A DNA stretch of 64,000 nt from positions 62,001 through 126,000 of the IMG/VR virus record IMGVR_UViG_3300036845_000721; one strand, given 5' to 3'. The stretch's first letter is position 1. Every line of letters begins with the position of its first letter. Below are positions 1-8,066 of the stretch, one piece after another. The notes below the pieces were generated by a model. That model ran no database searches. It was given only the letters and a program-made list of their open reading frames with translations, and was not told the origin of the DNA. Source of the DNA: a virus. The position numbers and the translations under genes were made by a program.

Positions 1-205
1 CCTCGCTGGCGATGTCGGCGCGCATGCCGACCGCCAGCCCGATCGGGTACGCGGCGGCCGGCGGGATGACCAGCACCCCGTCTTCGACCCGGGCGCCGGC
101 CTCCGCCGCCGCGGCCATGCTCTCGCTGCCGCTGGCGATCAGGTCGGCCAGCCATTCCGCCTGGCGCGGCGTGACCGGGATGCGGATATCGGTTTTGTCT
201 GTCAT
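1..205 (-). CDS. Hypothetical protein, partial (runs off left edge)
   Basis: The start is an ATG at 205 read leftwards, with GGAGG about 10 nt upstream, and the reading frame stays open to the window edge (68 residues visible). It begins MTDKTDIRIPVTPRQ and has an Ala-rich middle. No motif is recognised. It is the most distal visible gene of the leftward array and lies 2 nt after the stop of the next gene, so the two are probably co-transcribed. Confidence 0.6.
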   Translation of the reverse strand, partial: MTDKTDIRIPVTPRQAEWLADLIASGSESMAAAAEAGARVEDGVLVIPPAAAYPIGLAVGMRADIASE

Positions 206-207
206 TG

Positions 208-492
208 TCAGCTGCCTCCGGTCAGGCCGCGCTGGATCGCGTCCATGATCGCGGACGCGGCCTCGCGGCAGCCGATTGTCTGGGCGTAGTCGGACTGCAG
301 GTTCCACTCGTGGATCACGCTGATCACTTCGATCAGGGCGGTGGCGAACGCGGCCACGGTCGGGTCGGCGGCTGCGCGGGCATGGGCCAGGGCCGCGCTC
401 AGCTGCCCTTCCACGTCCGCCGGGCCGGGGAACAGCGCCCGCAGCTTGCTGGCGGCGGCGGCGAAGTCCGGGTCCGGGGGTGTGCTGCTCAT
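208..492 (-). CDS. Hypothetical protein, 94 aa
   Basis: The chosen start MSSTPPD has AGGAGGA 7-8 nt upstream. An upstream in-frame ATG at 537 lies inside palindrome P1 and has no ribosome-binding site. The protein is acidic and Ala-rich with a predicted helical middle (LRALFPGPADVEGQL). No family is recognised. It is downstream of the GIY-YIG-like gene and separated from it by P1. Confidence 0.65.
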   Translation of the reverse strand: MSSTPPDPDFAAAASKLRALFPGPADVEGQLSAALAHARAAADPTVAAFATALIEVISVIHEWNLQSDYAQTIGCREAASAIMDAIQRGLTGGS

Positions 493-521
493 CGCGTTGT
501 CCTCCTGTGTTCTCGGGTGCC

Positions 522-539
522 GAGTGCAGAATTGCACTC
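522..539. repeat. P1 palindrome
   Basis: GAGTGCAGAATTGCACTC. It overlaps the stop codon of the gene ending at 538 and precedes the ribosome-binding site of the gene starting at 492. Confidence 0.8.
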
Positions 540-996
540 AGGCGGCCAGCAGGGCCGGCGTCTTGCGCTTGCGCCGGTACCGTTTCGGGATGATCGACAG
601 CCCGGTCCGAGTGCCGGGATTGCAGCGCGGGCACAGCTTCGGTCCGTAGTTCCGGTCCTTGAGCGCCTTCTCGTGCTCCTCGGTGGCGCTCGCCCAGATC
701 CGGACGATGGTGAACTCGGTGCCCGCCCCGGTGACCACGGCCAGCAGCCGCGCGCCGCGCCCGGCCCGGTGCTGCCTGATCCGGTCCGCGACCCCGGCCG
801 CCTGCTCGCCGGTCAGGTACCGGCAGGTGATCCGGGTCTGCATCGCGGCCCGGACCTCGGCCATGATCTCCGGGACGGCGAGCGCCGGGTCATCGGGGTA
901 GGCGAAGCCGAGGTAATGCCGGGCGTGCTGGTAGGGATTGTCCGCCCAGCACACCAGGTACAGCGCGCCGCGCCGCCGGTACCGGCGCCGGCTCAC
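538..996 (-). CDS. GIY-YIG/URI-like nuclease-fold protein
   Basis: The 152-aa protein has the outline of small GIY-YIG-like proteins of actinobacteria: YLV (13-15), HYLG (27-30), GRGARLL (79-85), a Glu followed by ALK (109-113) and a CPRC zinc-knuckle-like pair (122-125). The family normally cuts DNA, but many short members are unproven as nucleases. A basic tail (PKRYRRKRK) could bind nucleic acid. The GTG start at 996 overlaps the TGA of the upstream gene. Fold assignment is moderate; activity is inference. Confidence 0.55.
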   Translation of the reverse strand: MSRRRYRRRGALYLVCWADNPYQHARHYLGFAYPDDPALAVPEIMAEVRAAMQTRITCRYLTGEQAAGVADRIRQHRAGRGARLLAVVTGAGTEFTIVRIWASATEEHEKALKDRNYGPKLCPRCNPGTRTGLSIIPKRYRRKRKTPALLAA

Positions 997-1433
997 GCGT
1001 CCCGCTCCGGATCGTGCAGCCCCGGCCACATGCTGCCGCGCGGCGGCGCCTGCGGGCAGGCCAGCCGGTCGATCTCGTCCCGGCCGTCGTCACGCGGCGG
1101 CCGTGCCCAGGCATCGCTCTGATCGGCCCACAGCCCGTCAGCGCCCTGCTCGATGTCTGCCCGGCAGTACCGGCACCTGCGCACCAGGGCATCGGTCCCG
1201 GCGTGCATGCCCGGGGCCAGGTCGCGGATTACTCGGCCGTCGCCCGCGTTCCGCCAGTAGTAGCCGTTCTCGTCCGGGCTGCGCGTCTCGTCATCGGCCG
1301 AGATGCTGACACGGGTCACCTGCCGGCCCAGCCGGTCGGTCAGGCCGATGACGACGTTGACGATGCAGCCGGGCAGCTCGATGTGCAGCCGGTCCCCGCT
1401 GCGGTTGCGCTCGCCGAACACGATGGTTTTCAC
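993..1433 (-). CDS. Hypothetical protein with CxxC motif, 146 aa
   Basis: The GTG start at 1433 overlaps the preceding stop (GTGA). Its ribosome-binding site is a doubled SAS (AGGAGACAGGAGAC) lying inside the coding end of the upstream RyR gene. The N-terminal half looks beta-rich (VKTIVFGERN..., GCIVNVVIGL). The C-terminal half has CRYC (about 104-107) and a later single Cys, suggesting a small metal site. No family is recognised. Confidence 0.65.
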   Translation of the reverse strand: MKTIVFGERNRSGDRLHIELPGCIVNVVIGLTDRLGRQVTRVSISADDETRSPDENGYYWRNAGDGRVIRDLAPGMHAGTDALVRRCRYCRADIEQGADGLWADQSDAWARPPRDDGRDEIDRLACPQAPPRGSMWPGLHDPERDA

Positions 1434-1846
1434 GGTCTGTCTCCTGTCTCCTGATCTTTCCGGGCCGCCCGCCGCCGGGTGTAGTCCTGCACGATGCCCA
1501 GGAACACGCGGTCCTTGAACAGCTCGCCGGCGGGCAGCTGCGAGTAGTCGTCCACCAGGCACGGGTGCGTCTTCCTCACGGGGTCCTTGACGTCGCCCCG
1601 CTTCCAGCCGTCCTTGCGCTTGGCAGCCGCCCAGCGCTGCCACAGCTGTTCCGCCGTGACGCCCGCCAGGACCGCGAGCACGCTGTCCCGGGTGGACTCC
1701 GCCATCCACCCGGGCGCGTCTTCCAGGCGCGGTGTCGGAGCCTCCGGCGGGCTGCCGGTACCGAGCTGGAGCCACCAGATCGCGCTGTTGCACGCGGCGA
1801 CCAGTTCCTCTAGCTCAGCGTCGCTTAGTCCCGGCACGGCGGTCAC
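1430..1846 (-). CDS. RyR-domain protein
   Basis: Residues about 65-122 match the RyR repeat (Pfam RyR, first seen in ryanodine receptors): EQLW near 66, DGW at 79-81, then KTHPCLV at 92-98 followed by an LP and a charged helix. Single RyR domains are common in phages and bacteria, and comparative work suggests a ligand-binding role, possibly for nucleotide-derived molecules, but no function is proven in phages. The GTG start at 1846 overlaps the upstream stop. The 3' end encodes DQET, which is the SAS of the next gene. Confidence 0.75.
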   Translation of the reverse strand: MTAVPGLSDAELEELVAACNSAIWWLQLGTGSPPEAPTPRLEDAPGWMAESTRDSVLAVLAGVTAEQLWQRWAAAKRKDGWKRGDVKDPVRKTHPCLVDDYSQLPAGELFKDRVFLGIVQDYTRRRAARKDQETGDRP

Positions 1847-2253
1847 CCGGCTGGCTGGCAGGTGCAGTGCTTGTCCAGCCCGGAGCCCTGCAGCCCGCAG
1901 TCGCCGGCGTGCACGACCGGGGCCGCCTCGGTCACGGCCGGGTAGAAGCCCTGGCTGATGCCGTCCAGCAGCTTCGCCATCGCCTCCGAGAACGTGGACA
2001 GCGGCTTGCCCATCGCTATCCCCAGGTGGGTGTAGCGCGCGGTCAGTTCCGCGCTGGCCGTGTACGTCCCGGGCCGCAGGGCCGCGTCGTACGACGCGAT
2101 CCAGTAGATGGTCCATTTCTCGGACGTATTGTCCGACCGGATGAACCAGCGCGGGTCACGCTTCAGGACGTACGCCCGGCCCGCGAGCTCCCGGCTGTAG
2201 GGCAGGCTTGCCCGCCGGAAGTTCACCCCGTACGGGGGAATCTGGCCTGTCAT
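1843..2253 (-). CDS. Hypothetical protein, 136 aa
   Basis: The ATG at 2253 follows a perfect SAS (GATCAGGAGACAGCA), and P2 lies just upstream. A Tyr/Trp-rich N-terminal half (KRDPRWFIRSD, EKWTIYWIASYD) is followed by a helical middle and a Cys-containing tail (CGLQG..CTC). No family is recognised. It is first in a small cluster with the RyR and GIY-YIG-like genes. Confidence 0.7.
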   Translation of the reverse strand: MTGQIPPYGVNFRRASLPYSRELAGRAYVLKRDPRWFIRSDNTSEKWTIYWIASYDAALRPGTYTASAELTARYTHLGIAMGKPLSTFSEAMAKLLDGISQGFYPAVTEAAPVVHAGDCGLQGSGLDKHCTCQPAG

Positions 2254-2277
2254 TGCTGTCTCCTGATCTTGTAGTTG

Positions 2278-2293
2278 TTCCGGTTGACCGGAA
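2278..2293. repeat. P2 palindrome
   Basis: TTCCGGTTGACCGGAA, arms of six or more bases, between the stop of the gene at 2296 and the SAS of the gene starting at 2253. Confidence 0.75.
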
Positions 2294-2295
2294 AT

Positions 2296-2796
2296 TCAGA
2301 GGTCGGTGATCTCGGACGCGCGTCCGTGCGGGTCGGGGACCGGGGATACCCAGCCGTGGCTGGCTGCCCAGTTCCGCCGGGCGGCCATGGCGTCGATCTC
2401 GTCGGCCAGCTCCGGGTCACGCCATCCGGCCGCATCGAACTCGGCTTCCAGCCGGTTCAGCTCGGCGGCGGCCTCCGCTGTCCACGGGCCGGGGCAGTCG
2501 TGGTCGGCCGCCATGCCGATCAGGACCGCCAGCTCGTCGCCGTCCTGCACATCGCACAGCCGCAGCCCGCACACGGTGTGGACCAGCTCCAGGTCATCCT
2601 TGGCCGGGTCACCGGAGTCCAGGGCCTCGAACTGGCCCAGGAACGCGCCGGCCTCCGCGATGCCGACGTCCCATACCATCGGCGTCTGCGTTACCGGCGG
2701 GTAGTGGTCCGGGTTGTTCAGCGCGTGCGCGACAGCCCCGGGGATATCCAGGGTGCCGTCCGGCGTAGTGATCGTGATGAGCAGCATCGTTTTCAC
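2296..2796 (-). CDS. Hypothetical acidic protein, 166 aa
   Basis: The GTG start at 2796 overlaps the TGA of the gene at 2793 and has GAGGAGACC upstream. The N-terminus is beta-like (MKTMLLITITTPDG) and the rest is acidic and Ala-rich with two Cys (GLRLCDVQDG, DHDCPG). No domain is recognised. It is translationally coupled to the 356-aa gene upstream. Confidence 0.65.
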   Translation of the reverse strand: MKTMLLITITTPDGTLDIPGAVAHALNNPDHYPPVTQTPMVWDVGIAEAGAFLGQFEALDSGDPAKDDLELVHTVCGLRLCDVQDGDELAVLIGMAADHDCPGPWTAEAAAELNRLEAEFDAAGWRDPELADEIDAMAARRNWAASHGWVSPVPDPHGRASEITDL

Positions 2797-3863
2797 GAGG
2801 TCTCCTCGCGGTGCTCCCGCACGGACTCGCGCAGGCTCTCCGGGATCTGCCCCAGCGGCACGCCCGCGTACGCGAGCCAGGCCGGGATCACGGGGTCGGC
2901 GGTTCCGGTGCCGTCGCCGCCTTCCTCGCCCTCGTGATAGCCCGAGATCAGGAACTCCGGGTCGCTGCCCTGGCGGAGGAGCGCGTCACGCATCTCAGCC
3001 CGGGTCAGTTCCCTGTTGGACACGACGTGCCGGACCTCGCCGGAGGCACCGTCGTTGACGTTGATGGCAGCCGCCTCGTCCGGGCTCATCGGCCGGTCCG
3101 ACAGGACTTCGACCTTGAAGACGTTCTGGTAGTAGCGCTCCATTCGGCTCTCCTCGCTGTTGTTGTTGTACGGGTGGCCCAGCATCGCCAGCAGCCGGGC
3201 CAGGTGACCGGCGCAGTCGTGGCCGGCCTCGATCTCGGCGTCGTTGCTGTCACCGCTGGCGGCGTCGTCCAGCGTGGCCAGCGCCTCGTGCATGGCCTCG
3301 ATGTCGGCGGCGGGCAGGTCCAGGTCCAGGATCGGCTCGGTGAAGGTCTGGACGTCCCCGGCCGGCACACTGGCGTCCTCCGGGTCAGCGTCCACGAACG
3401 AGGCCTTACCGCGCGGCGCGACGCAGGTCAGCCTGTAGACCAGGCCGGGCGGGTCGTCCGCGCTCTCCTCCACGGTGTTGTCGCGGACGTTGAACTCCAT
3501 CAGCCCCTCGGCTGCGCGCCGGGCGGCGGCGTAGTCCGGTGCGCCGATGCGGAAGGTGGCGACGGCGACGATGTCGAACGTGTACTCCGTGAGCGCGGTG
3601 TGCTCGGTCACCCAGACGGCGACGGCGGCCTTCGCCCCGCTCTCGCCGTCTGCCCCGCCTTCCGCCAGCACCGCGTCATCGCCCTCGTCTACGTCGTTCC
3701 ACCGGTTGTAGACCGTCCAGCCCCATGGCTGGTGGCCGTCCCGGCCGTCTGGTGCGACTGACGCCCAGGACGCGCCGCCGGGGCTGCCGATGGCGGTCAG
3801 GTCGGTTTCCTGGTCGTGGTTGGCTTCGTCCGCGCTGGCGGACAGGGTCCAGGTCAGGTTCAT
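2793..3863 (-). CDS. Hypothetical protein, 356 aa, with possible nested second start
   Basis: The ATG at 3863 overlaps the upstream stop (ATGA). The N-terminal 240 residues are acidic and look like a beta-domain (ALTEYTFDIVAVATFRIG). At 3143 an in-frame ATG is preceded by GAGGAG, so a separate 116-aa product (MERYYQNVFKVEVL...) could be made from the same frame, or two ancestral genes may have fused. The joint (PYNNNSEES) is linker-like. No family is recognised. Confidence 0.6.
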   Translation of the reverse strand: MNLTWTLSASADEANHDQETDLTAIGSPGGASWASVAPDGRDGHQPWGWTVYNRWNDVDEGDDAVLAEGGADGESGAKAAVAVWVTEHTALTEYTFDIVAVATFRIGAPDYAAARRAAEGLMEFNVRDNTVEESADDPPGLVYRLTCVAPRGKASFVDADPEDASVPAGDVQTFTEPILDLDLPAADIEAMHEALATLDDAASGDSNDAEIEAGHDCAGHLARLLAMLGHPYNNNSEESRMERYYQNVFKVEVLSDRPMSPDEAAAINVNDGASGEVRHVVSNRELTRAEMRDALLRQGSDPEFLISGYHEGEEGGDGTGTADPVIPAWLAYAGVPLGQIPESLRESVREHREETS

Positions 3864-4276
3864 TTCTGGTCTCCGGCCCACTTGAGCAGACGGCTCGCCA
3901 TCCGCTTGTCTTCGGCCGGGGCGTACGTCCAGGCCGTAACCTGCCCGGCGATCTGCCGTGCGATGACGGGCATCAGGCCGGCGCGGACGGCCAGGTCGCC
4001 CAGCGCGAGCCGCTGGTTCTCGGCGGCGTCCGGCTCGTAGAAGTAGTGGCCGGCGGTGTAGCCCAGCTGGCCGTCTGTGCTGCCGTCCAGCCGGAACGCC
4101 ATCCAGGTCACCCACTGGCGGCCGTCGTCCTGCTGGGCTGCCACGTACCAGCTGTGCAGCAGGCCCGGGGTGGCGGGCGATCCGGGCAGCACCGCCCGGA
4201 TGGTGTACCCCTGGTTGCTGGTCACGTCCGGTCGCGGCGGCGCGGTCTTCTCGGGCCTGATATCGGTGTCGTTCAT
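3860..4276 (-). CDS. Hypothetical protein, 138 aa
   Basis: The ATG at 4276 has CAGGAGACAGAACCG upstream, a SAS variant in which the GATCAG element is repeated in tandem. It contains a Trp/Tyr-rich middle (HSWYVAAQQDDGRQWVTW). No motif is recognised. It begins a coupled set reading into the 356-aa gene, with P2 at 4321 immediately upstream. Confidence 0.65.
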   Translation of the reverse strand: MNDTDIRPEKTAPPRPDVTSNQGYTIRAVLPGSPATPGLLHSWYVAAQQDDGRQWVTWMAFRLDGSTDGQLGYTAGHYFYEPDAAENQRLALGDLAVRAGLMPVIARQIAGQVTAWTYAPAEDKRMASRLLKWAGDQK

Positions 4277-4320
4277 CGGTTCTGTCTCCTGTTCCTGATC
4301 CTGATCCTGGGGTCTGACAT

Positions 4321-4338
4321 TTTCCGGTCAGCCGGAAA
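4321..4338. repeat. P2 palindrome
   Basis: TTTCCGGTCAGCCGGAAA, identical to the copy at 7526, in the gap between genes ending at 4340 and starting at 4276. Confidence 0.8.
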
Positions 4339-4339
4339 G

Positions 4340-4732
4340 TCAGCCCTGCTGCTGGCTGACGTTGATGAGGATGTCTCCGAGGTACGCCAGGATCGCGGCA
4401 GCCTGCTGGTCGCTGGCGTAGATGACGACGCTGCCGCCCAGTCCTGCCTCGGCGTTGATCCCGGCCTCCCGGAACTTCGCGGCCATCGCCTCGGCGTCCT
4501 GCTGCAACGTATCCGGCTCACGGTCCGGGACCTCACGGTCCGGGACTTCGCGGACCACCAGGTCCCAGACGGTCATGTAGGTCTCGCCGCCGCTGACCAT
4601 GACCTTGCCGGTGCGGCCGTCGCCCGGCGCGCGGGTGGCGCACTGGAAGGTACCGGTGTCGCCCCGGAAGTCGGTCACGGTGTCGCCGCGCCGGACCTCG
4701 GTGCCATCGCTCTTGCGGTATGCCCTGAGCAT
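4340..4732 (-). CDS. Hypothetical protein, 130 aa
   Basis: The ATG at 4732 has ACAGGAGACAGCAA upstream. Residues 1-60 look like a small beta barrel (YRKSDGTEVRRGDTVTDFRG, similar in tone to KOW/SH3-like folds). A short repeat EVPDREVPDREPD follows, then a helical C-terminus. The imperfect internal repeat is also visible in the DNA. The function is unknown. Confidence 0.65.
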   Translation of the reverse strand: MLRAYRKSDGTEVRRGDTVTDFRGDTGTFQCATRAPGDGRTGKVMVSGGETYMTVWDLVVREVPDREVPDREPDTLQQDAEAMAAKFREAGINAEAGLGGSVVIYASDQQAAAILAYLGDILINVSQQQG

Positions 4733-4748
4733 TTGCTGTCTCCTGTCC

Positions 4749-5048
4749 TTATTGCACGTCGTGACGGGGGGACATCCGCGTCCGGTGCGTGCCGTGGTCG
4801 ATGTCCGTGAGGTGGGTCCGCTGCTTGCCGTTCTTGTGCTTCCACGGGATGGCGTCCGGGCTGGCCAGGATTTCCGCGAGCGTGTAACGCCGGGTCACGT
4901 AGCCGAAGTTGTTCAGCGTCACCGCCCCGGTGATCACCCACTGGCCGCTCGGCGTGTCGTAGGGCGGGGGCACGTCGTGCCGCTGCACCTGGCCGTTGTC
5001 GTGCAGCGTCCACCGTGAGCCGTCCTGGTTGATGATGGTTCTGGGCAT
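4749..5048 (-). CDS. Hypothetical protein, 99 aa
   Basis: The ATG at 5048 has ACAGGAGGCAGCAA upstream. The beta-rich N-terminus reads MPRTIINQDGSRWTLHDNG, and a basic His-rich tail follows (KHKNGKQRTHLTDIDHG). No family is recognised. It lies 16 nt downstream of the 320-aa gene, probably in the same transcript. Confidence 0.65.
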   Translation of the reverse strand: MPRTIINQDGSRWTLHDNGQVQRHDVPPPYDTPSGQWVITGAVTLNNFGYVTRRYTLAEILASPDAIPWKHKNGKQRTHLTDIDHGTHRTRMSPRHDVQ

Positions 5049-5064
5049 TTGCTGCCTCCTGTTC

Positions 5065-6027
5065 TCAGATGTCCTCGGCCAGCTGCTCCGTCAGCCCGGC
5101 CAGTTCCTCGTACGCGGCTGCTGCCTGGTCAGCCCGCTCGGCGGAGTCGGTGAACATCTGCGCCATCTGCCGCAGGCCGCCTGGCGTTGGCAGCAGGCTG
5201 ATCGCGTGCTCGCGCCGCAGCCGCTTCCGCAGCCGCTTCGCCAGCCGCGCCCCGGCGTCTATCAGCCGGGCCGCCGCGCGCACGTGCAGCCGGGCACGCG
5301 GCTGCAGCGCCGCCTCGCACTCGGCGGCTGTCTCGCGCATCCGCTCGGCGTAAACCTCCAGCGCGGTGCCCAGCACGCCGCTGTGCCGGAAGTCGAAGTC
5401 CGTGAGCGCGAGCACGAGATCCGCGGCGGTCTTACGGACGGTGGCGGCCGTGTGCTCCAGGCCGTCTGCGGTCTCGTTCGCGGCCTCGGTCACGGCCTCC
5501 CAGCCGAGGAAGCCGCAGCAGTCGGCCCGCTCGCTGCCGTGCTCGTCGGTGACCGTGTACGCGTACGTCTCGCCGTTCAGCCAGAAGCCGTAGGTCTCCA
5601 CCTCGGCCTCGATCATCCGCTGGGCCTGGGCGAGCTGTTCCGCTGAGCCGTCCCAGTCCGTGCCCTGGCAGTCGGCCCAGATTTCCGGGGTGATGTAGGC
5701 CAGGCCCAGCTGCCCGGAATCCCACGGGTCGCGGAACGGGTTGCCGCCGCCCACCGGGGCCACGCTCAGCGCCAGGCCGCTGTGATCGATCATGAAGACG
5801 GCCATGACGTACAGCGCGCCCTGCCGGGTCAGGAAGTCTGCTATCTCGCTCCAGCCGCCGAAGTCGTCCGGGCTTACGTCCGGGTCGTTCGGCAGCGTGT
5901 ACCGGCGGTGGAACAGGGCCAGCGCGCAGCCGGGGCTGGCGTCCTCGTGCGGGTTGCCGGCGTCCGGGTCGTGCTCGATGTCAACGGTGAATCCGTTGCG
6001 CTCGTAGCTTTCCAGGGTGGTGGTCAT
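5065..6027 (-). CDS. Conserved phage/plasmid-type hypothetical protein, 320 aa
   Basis: The pattern DHSGLALS (81-88) followed by PWDSGQLG (101-108) and a Tyr-rich strand is a signature I recognise from uncharacterised proteins of phages and integrative elements, often with a 'WDSGQ.G' core. The C-terminal third is a helical Arg/Ala-rich region that could form a coiled coil. The ATG at 6027 has ACAGGAGACAGAACCG upstream. No catalytic residue can be assigned. Confidence 0.6.
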   Translation of the reverse strand: MTTTLESYERNGFTVDIEHDPDAGNPHEDASPGCALALFHRRYTLPNDPDVSPDDFGGWSEIADFLTRQGALYVMAVFMIDHSGLALSVAPVGGGNPFRDPWDSGQLGLAYITPEIWADCQGTDWDGSAEQLAQAQRMIEAEVETYGFWLNGETYAYTVTDEHGSERADCCGFLGWEAVTEAANETADGLEHTAATVRKTAADLVLALTDFDFRHSGVLGTALEVYAERMRETAAECEAALQPRARLHVRAAARLIDAGARLAKRLRKRLRREHAISLLPTPGGLRQMAQMFTDSAERADQAAAAYEELAGLTEQLAEDI

Positions 6028-6049
6028 CGGTTCTGTCTCCTGTTTCTGT

Positions 6050-6376
6050 TCAGCGGCCCGTGCGGCGGCGCTGCCTGCGCAGCGCCCACGAGACGGTAAG
6101 GACGATCGCGCCGGGGATCAGCAGCCCGGCCGGGAAGGGCCAGAGCAGCAGCAGTACCAGCCCGAGACCCAGGCTGATCTCGGTGTAGGCCAGCACCAGG
6201 CCGGTCACGGCGAGCGGGCTGGTGCGCCGGCCCGCATCCCGGGCGGCGTAGTTGGACAGGTGCCCGAACAGCAGCCCGAACGGGAAGACGAACAGGCCGC
6301 CGAGCAGCGCGCACACGGCCAGCGCGTCATTGCGCGCCTCGGCCGGCTCTGGGCGGACGGGGGAGATCTGGTTCAT
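6050..6376 (-). CDS. DUF4190-like small membrane protein
   Basis: In 108 aa there are two hydrophobic segments (about 20-40 and 56-95). The sequence AVCALLGGLFVFPFG...LSNYAARDA...PLAVTGLVLAYTEI matches the pattern of DUF4190 proteins common in actinobacteria. A basic tail (RRQRRRTGR) suggests a cytoplasmic C-terminus. GGAGACACCC lies upstream of the ATG at 6376, followed by a full SAS and P1. Confidence 0.6.
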   Translation of the reverse strand: MNQISPVRPEPAEARNDALAVCALLGGLFVFPFGLLFGHLSNYAARDAGRRTSPLAVTGLVLAYTEISLGLGLVLLLLWPFPAGLLIPGAIVLTVSWALRRQRRRTGR

Positions 6377-6409
6377 GGTGAGGGTGTCTCCTGATCGTTG
6401 AAGGTTGCC

Positions 6410-6427
6410 GAGTGCAGGATTGCACTC
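6410..6427. repeat. P1 palindrome
   Basis: GAGTGCAGGATTGCACTC, one base before the TAG of the gene ending at 6429 and upstream of the SAS for the gene starting at 6376. Confidence 0.8.
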
Positions 6428-6428
6428 G

Positions 6429-7505
6429 CTAGCTGGCGGGCCAGGTTCCGAACACGGCCGGGTCCGGCTCCGGGCCGTCCCCGTCCGGGCTCTCGTCCGG
6501 GACGCGGGCTAGCGGCTCGCCCAGCTCGTCCACTTCATGCAGTACCCGGCAGGACCGGGCCTTGGCCTTGTCCCCGATCACGACCAGGGTCCGGCGGTCC
6601 ACCGCGCAGGCCAGGAACCGGGTCGCGCCGCCGTCGTAGCTGCGGGCGCCGGCCACCGTCGGGCTGAAGTGCAGGCCGCCGCCGCAGTGCTCGCCCGGCT
6701 CGTAGTCCTCCGCCGTGACCGTGGCCCCGATCCGGTACTCGGTCCCGTGGTAGGACAGCAGGCCATCGCGCACCGCCTTGAACATGACCACTTCGCCGTG
6801 CGCGGTGGCCAGCCCGTTGTCCCTGATCCACCGGTATCGTTCGGTGGCCTGGTGCAGCCAGGCGCGGCGCTCGGCCTCGGCGGCGTCCCGGCGGGCTTGC
6901 CGGGCTGCCTCCCGCTGACGCCTGATCTCCTCGGGATCGTTCAGCCGGCGCAGGCCGGCCGGGTTGATGACCTCGCCGTCGCCGTCCACCCTGATCCCGT
7001 CGGCGAACATGACCGGCATCTGTTTGGACCCGTAGTCCCGCTGCCCGGTGCCGTTGCAGTGATAGCACTCGGCCCAGCGCGACAGCGTGATCTTCGGCGG
7101 GAAAATCTGCCGGTGCCAGTAGCCGTCGTTATCGTCCCATCCGTGCTCGTAATACTCGCGGTAGCCGGGCTGAACGACCCGGCCGGCGCCGCTGCATATG
7201 CGGCACGTGCGCAGCTTCGGCGGCGTCCGCGGGTCGTTCTTGGTCCACACCGCCCAGATGCCGCGCTCGCTGTAGACGCGGGCCGGGCCGTAGCCGTTGA
7301 TCCGCTGCTTGGTCGTGGTCGTTTCCCAGCCGCCCGTGCTCAGCGTGAACGTGCCGTCCGGGTGGATCGTCACGACGTCGGTGTAGTGGTAGCGGATCGC
7401 GTAGCCGTTGCCGCGCGGGTACAGGTAGGTGTTATTGCCCAGCCGCCGCCGGCCGCTGCGGGAGCGGCGCATCAGCGCCTCGGCCTCGCTGAACGTGATT
7501 GTCAT
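6429..7505 (-). CDS. Hypothetical zinc-finger protein, 358 aa
   Basis: The N-terminal part (25-75) is a beta-rich module (NTYLYPRGNGYAIRYHYTD...) seen in other phage proteins. The middle has two DnaJ-type cysteine pairs, CRICSGAG (101-108) and CYHCNGTG (147-154), likely binding zinc. A charged helical linker follows. The C-terminal domain (HGEVVMFKAVRDGLLSY...GGGLHFSPT) resembles an uncharacterised domain found at the end of many phage proteins. SAS and P2 lie upstream of the ATG at 7505. Confidence 0.6.
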   Translation of the reverse strand: MTITFSEAEALMRRSRSGRRRLGNNTYLYPRGNGYAIRYHYTDVVTIHPDGTFTLSTGGWETTTTKQRINGYGPARVYSERGIWAVWTKNDPRTPPKLRTCRICSGAGRVVQPGYREYYEHGWDDNDGYWHRQIFPPKITLSRWAECYHCNGTGQRDYGSKQMPVMFADGIRVDGDGEVINPAGLRRLNDPEEIRRQREAARQARRDAAEAERRAWLHQATERYRWIRDNGLATAHGEVVMFKAVRDGLLSYHGTEYRIGATVTAEDYEPGEHCGGGLHFSPTVAGARSYDGGATRFLACAVDRRTLVVIGDKAKARSCRVLHEVDELGEPLARVPDESPDGDGPEPDPAVFGTWPAS

Positions 7506-7525
7506 CGGTGTCTCCTGATCTTGAT

Positions 7526-7543
7526 TTTCCGGTCAGCCGGAAA
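7526..7543. repeat. P2 palindrome
   Basis: TTTCCGGTCAGCCGGAAA, two bases before the stop codon of the gene ending at 7545. Confidence 0.8.
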
Positions 7544-7544
7544 G

Positions 7545-8063
7545 TTACCGGTCGGTCTCGGTTTCGCGGCGCACGATGATCCGCCCGGTGTAGCAGCGGT
7601 CGCCGTGCCGGACGTGGCGCAGGCCGGTGCCCAGCGAATCCGGATGCAGTTCCATGTGGTGCTCAACGCACAGGAAGGTCACCGTCTCGCCCGGGCCGGT
7701 CCTGCGGGCGCGCACGGCTGCCTGGCGGTCGATGAGCACGACGCCGCTGCCGTCCCGCCAGCCGCGCGGGCGGGCGTGCGGGCCGGCGTTCGGCCCGTGA
7801 TGGTGGGTGCTGCTGCCGAGCCGGTGATGTTCTCCGGCGTGCTCGCGGGACAGCTCGTTATCGGACCGGCCGAGCAGCCGGATACGCGGGTGCAGTAGCC
7901 GGACGTGCTCGCGGATGCCTGGCTGCTTCACCTGGATGACGATGTGCGGGTGCGGCGGGTCATTGTGGACGTAGACCAGCGTTGCCGAGTCGGCCGTCTG
8001 CTCGATGATCTTGTAGTCATCGGTGCTCATGAGCAGCCAGATAGCCCGCTCCAGATCGGTCAT
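7545..8063 (-). CDS. Hypothetical His-rich protein, 172 aa
   Basis: The ATG at 8063 has GGAGGG upstream within the end of the previous gene. Residues 1-50 read as a small alpha/beta unit (DYKIIEQTADSATLVYVHND), followed by a His-rich stretch (HAGEHHRLGSSTHHHG) and a basic C-terminus. It could bind metal, but no known motif is present. Confidence 0.6.
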   Translation of the reverse strand: MTDLERAIWLLMSTDDYKIIEQTADSATLVYVHNDPPHPHIVIQVKQPGIREHVRLLHPRIRLLGRSDNELSREHAGEHHRLGSSTHHHGPNAGPHARPRGWRDGSGVVLIDRQAAVRARRTGPGETVTFLCVEHHMELHPDSLGTGLRHVRHGDRCYTGRIIVRRETETDR

Positions 8064-8066
8064 GGC

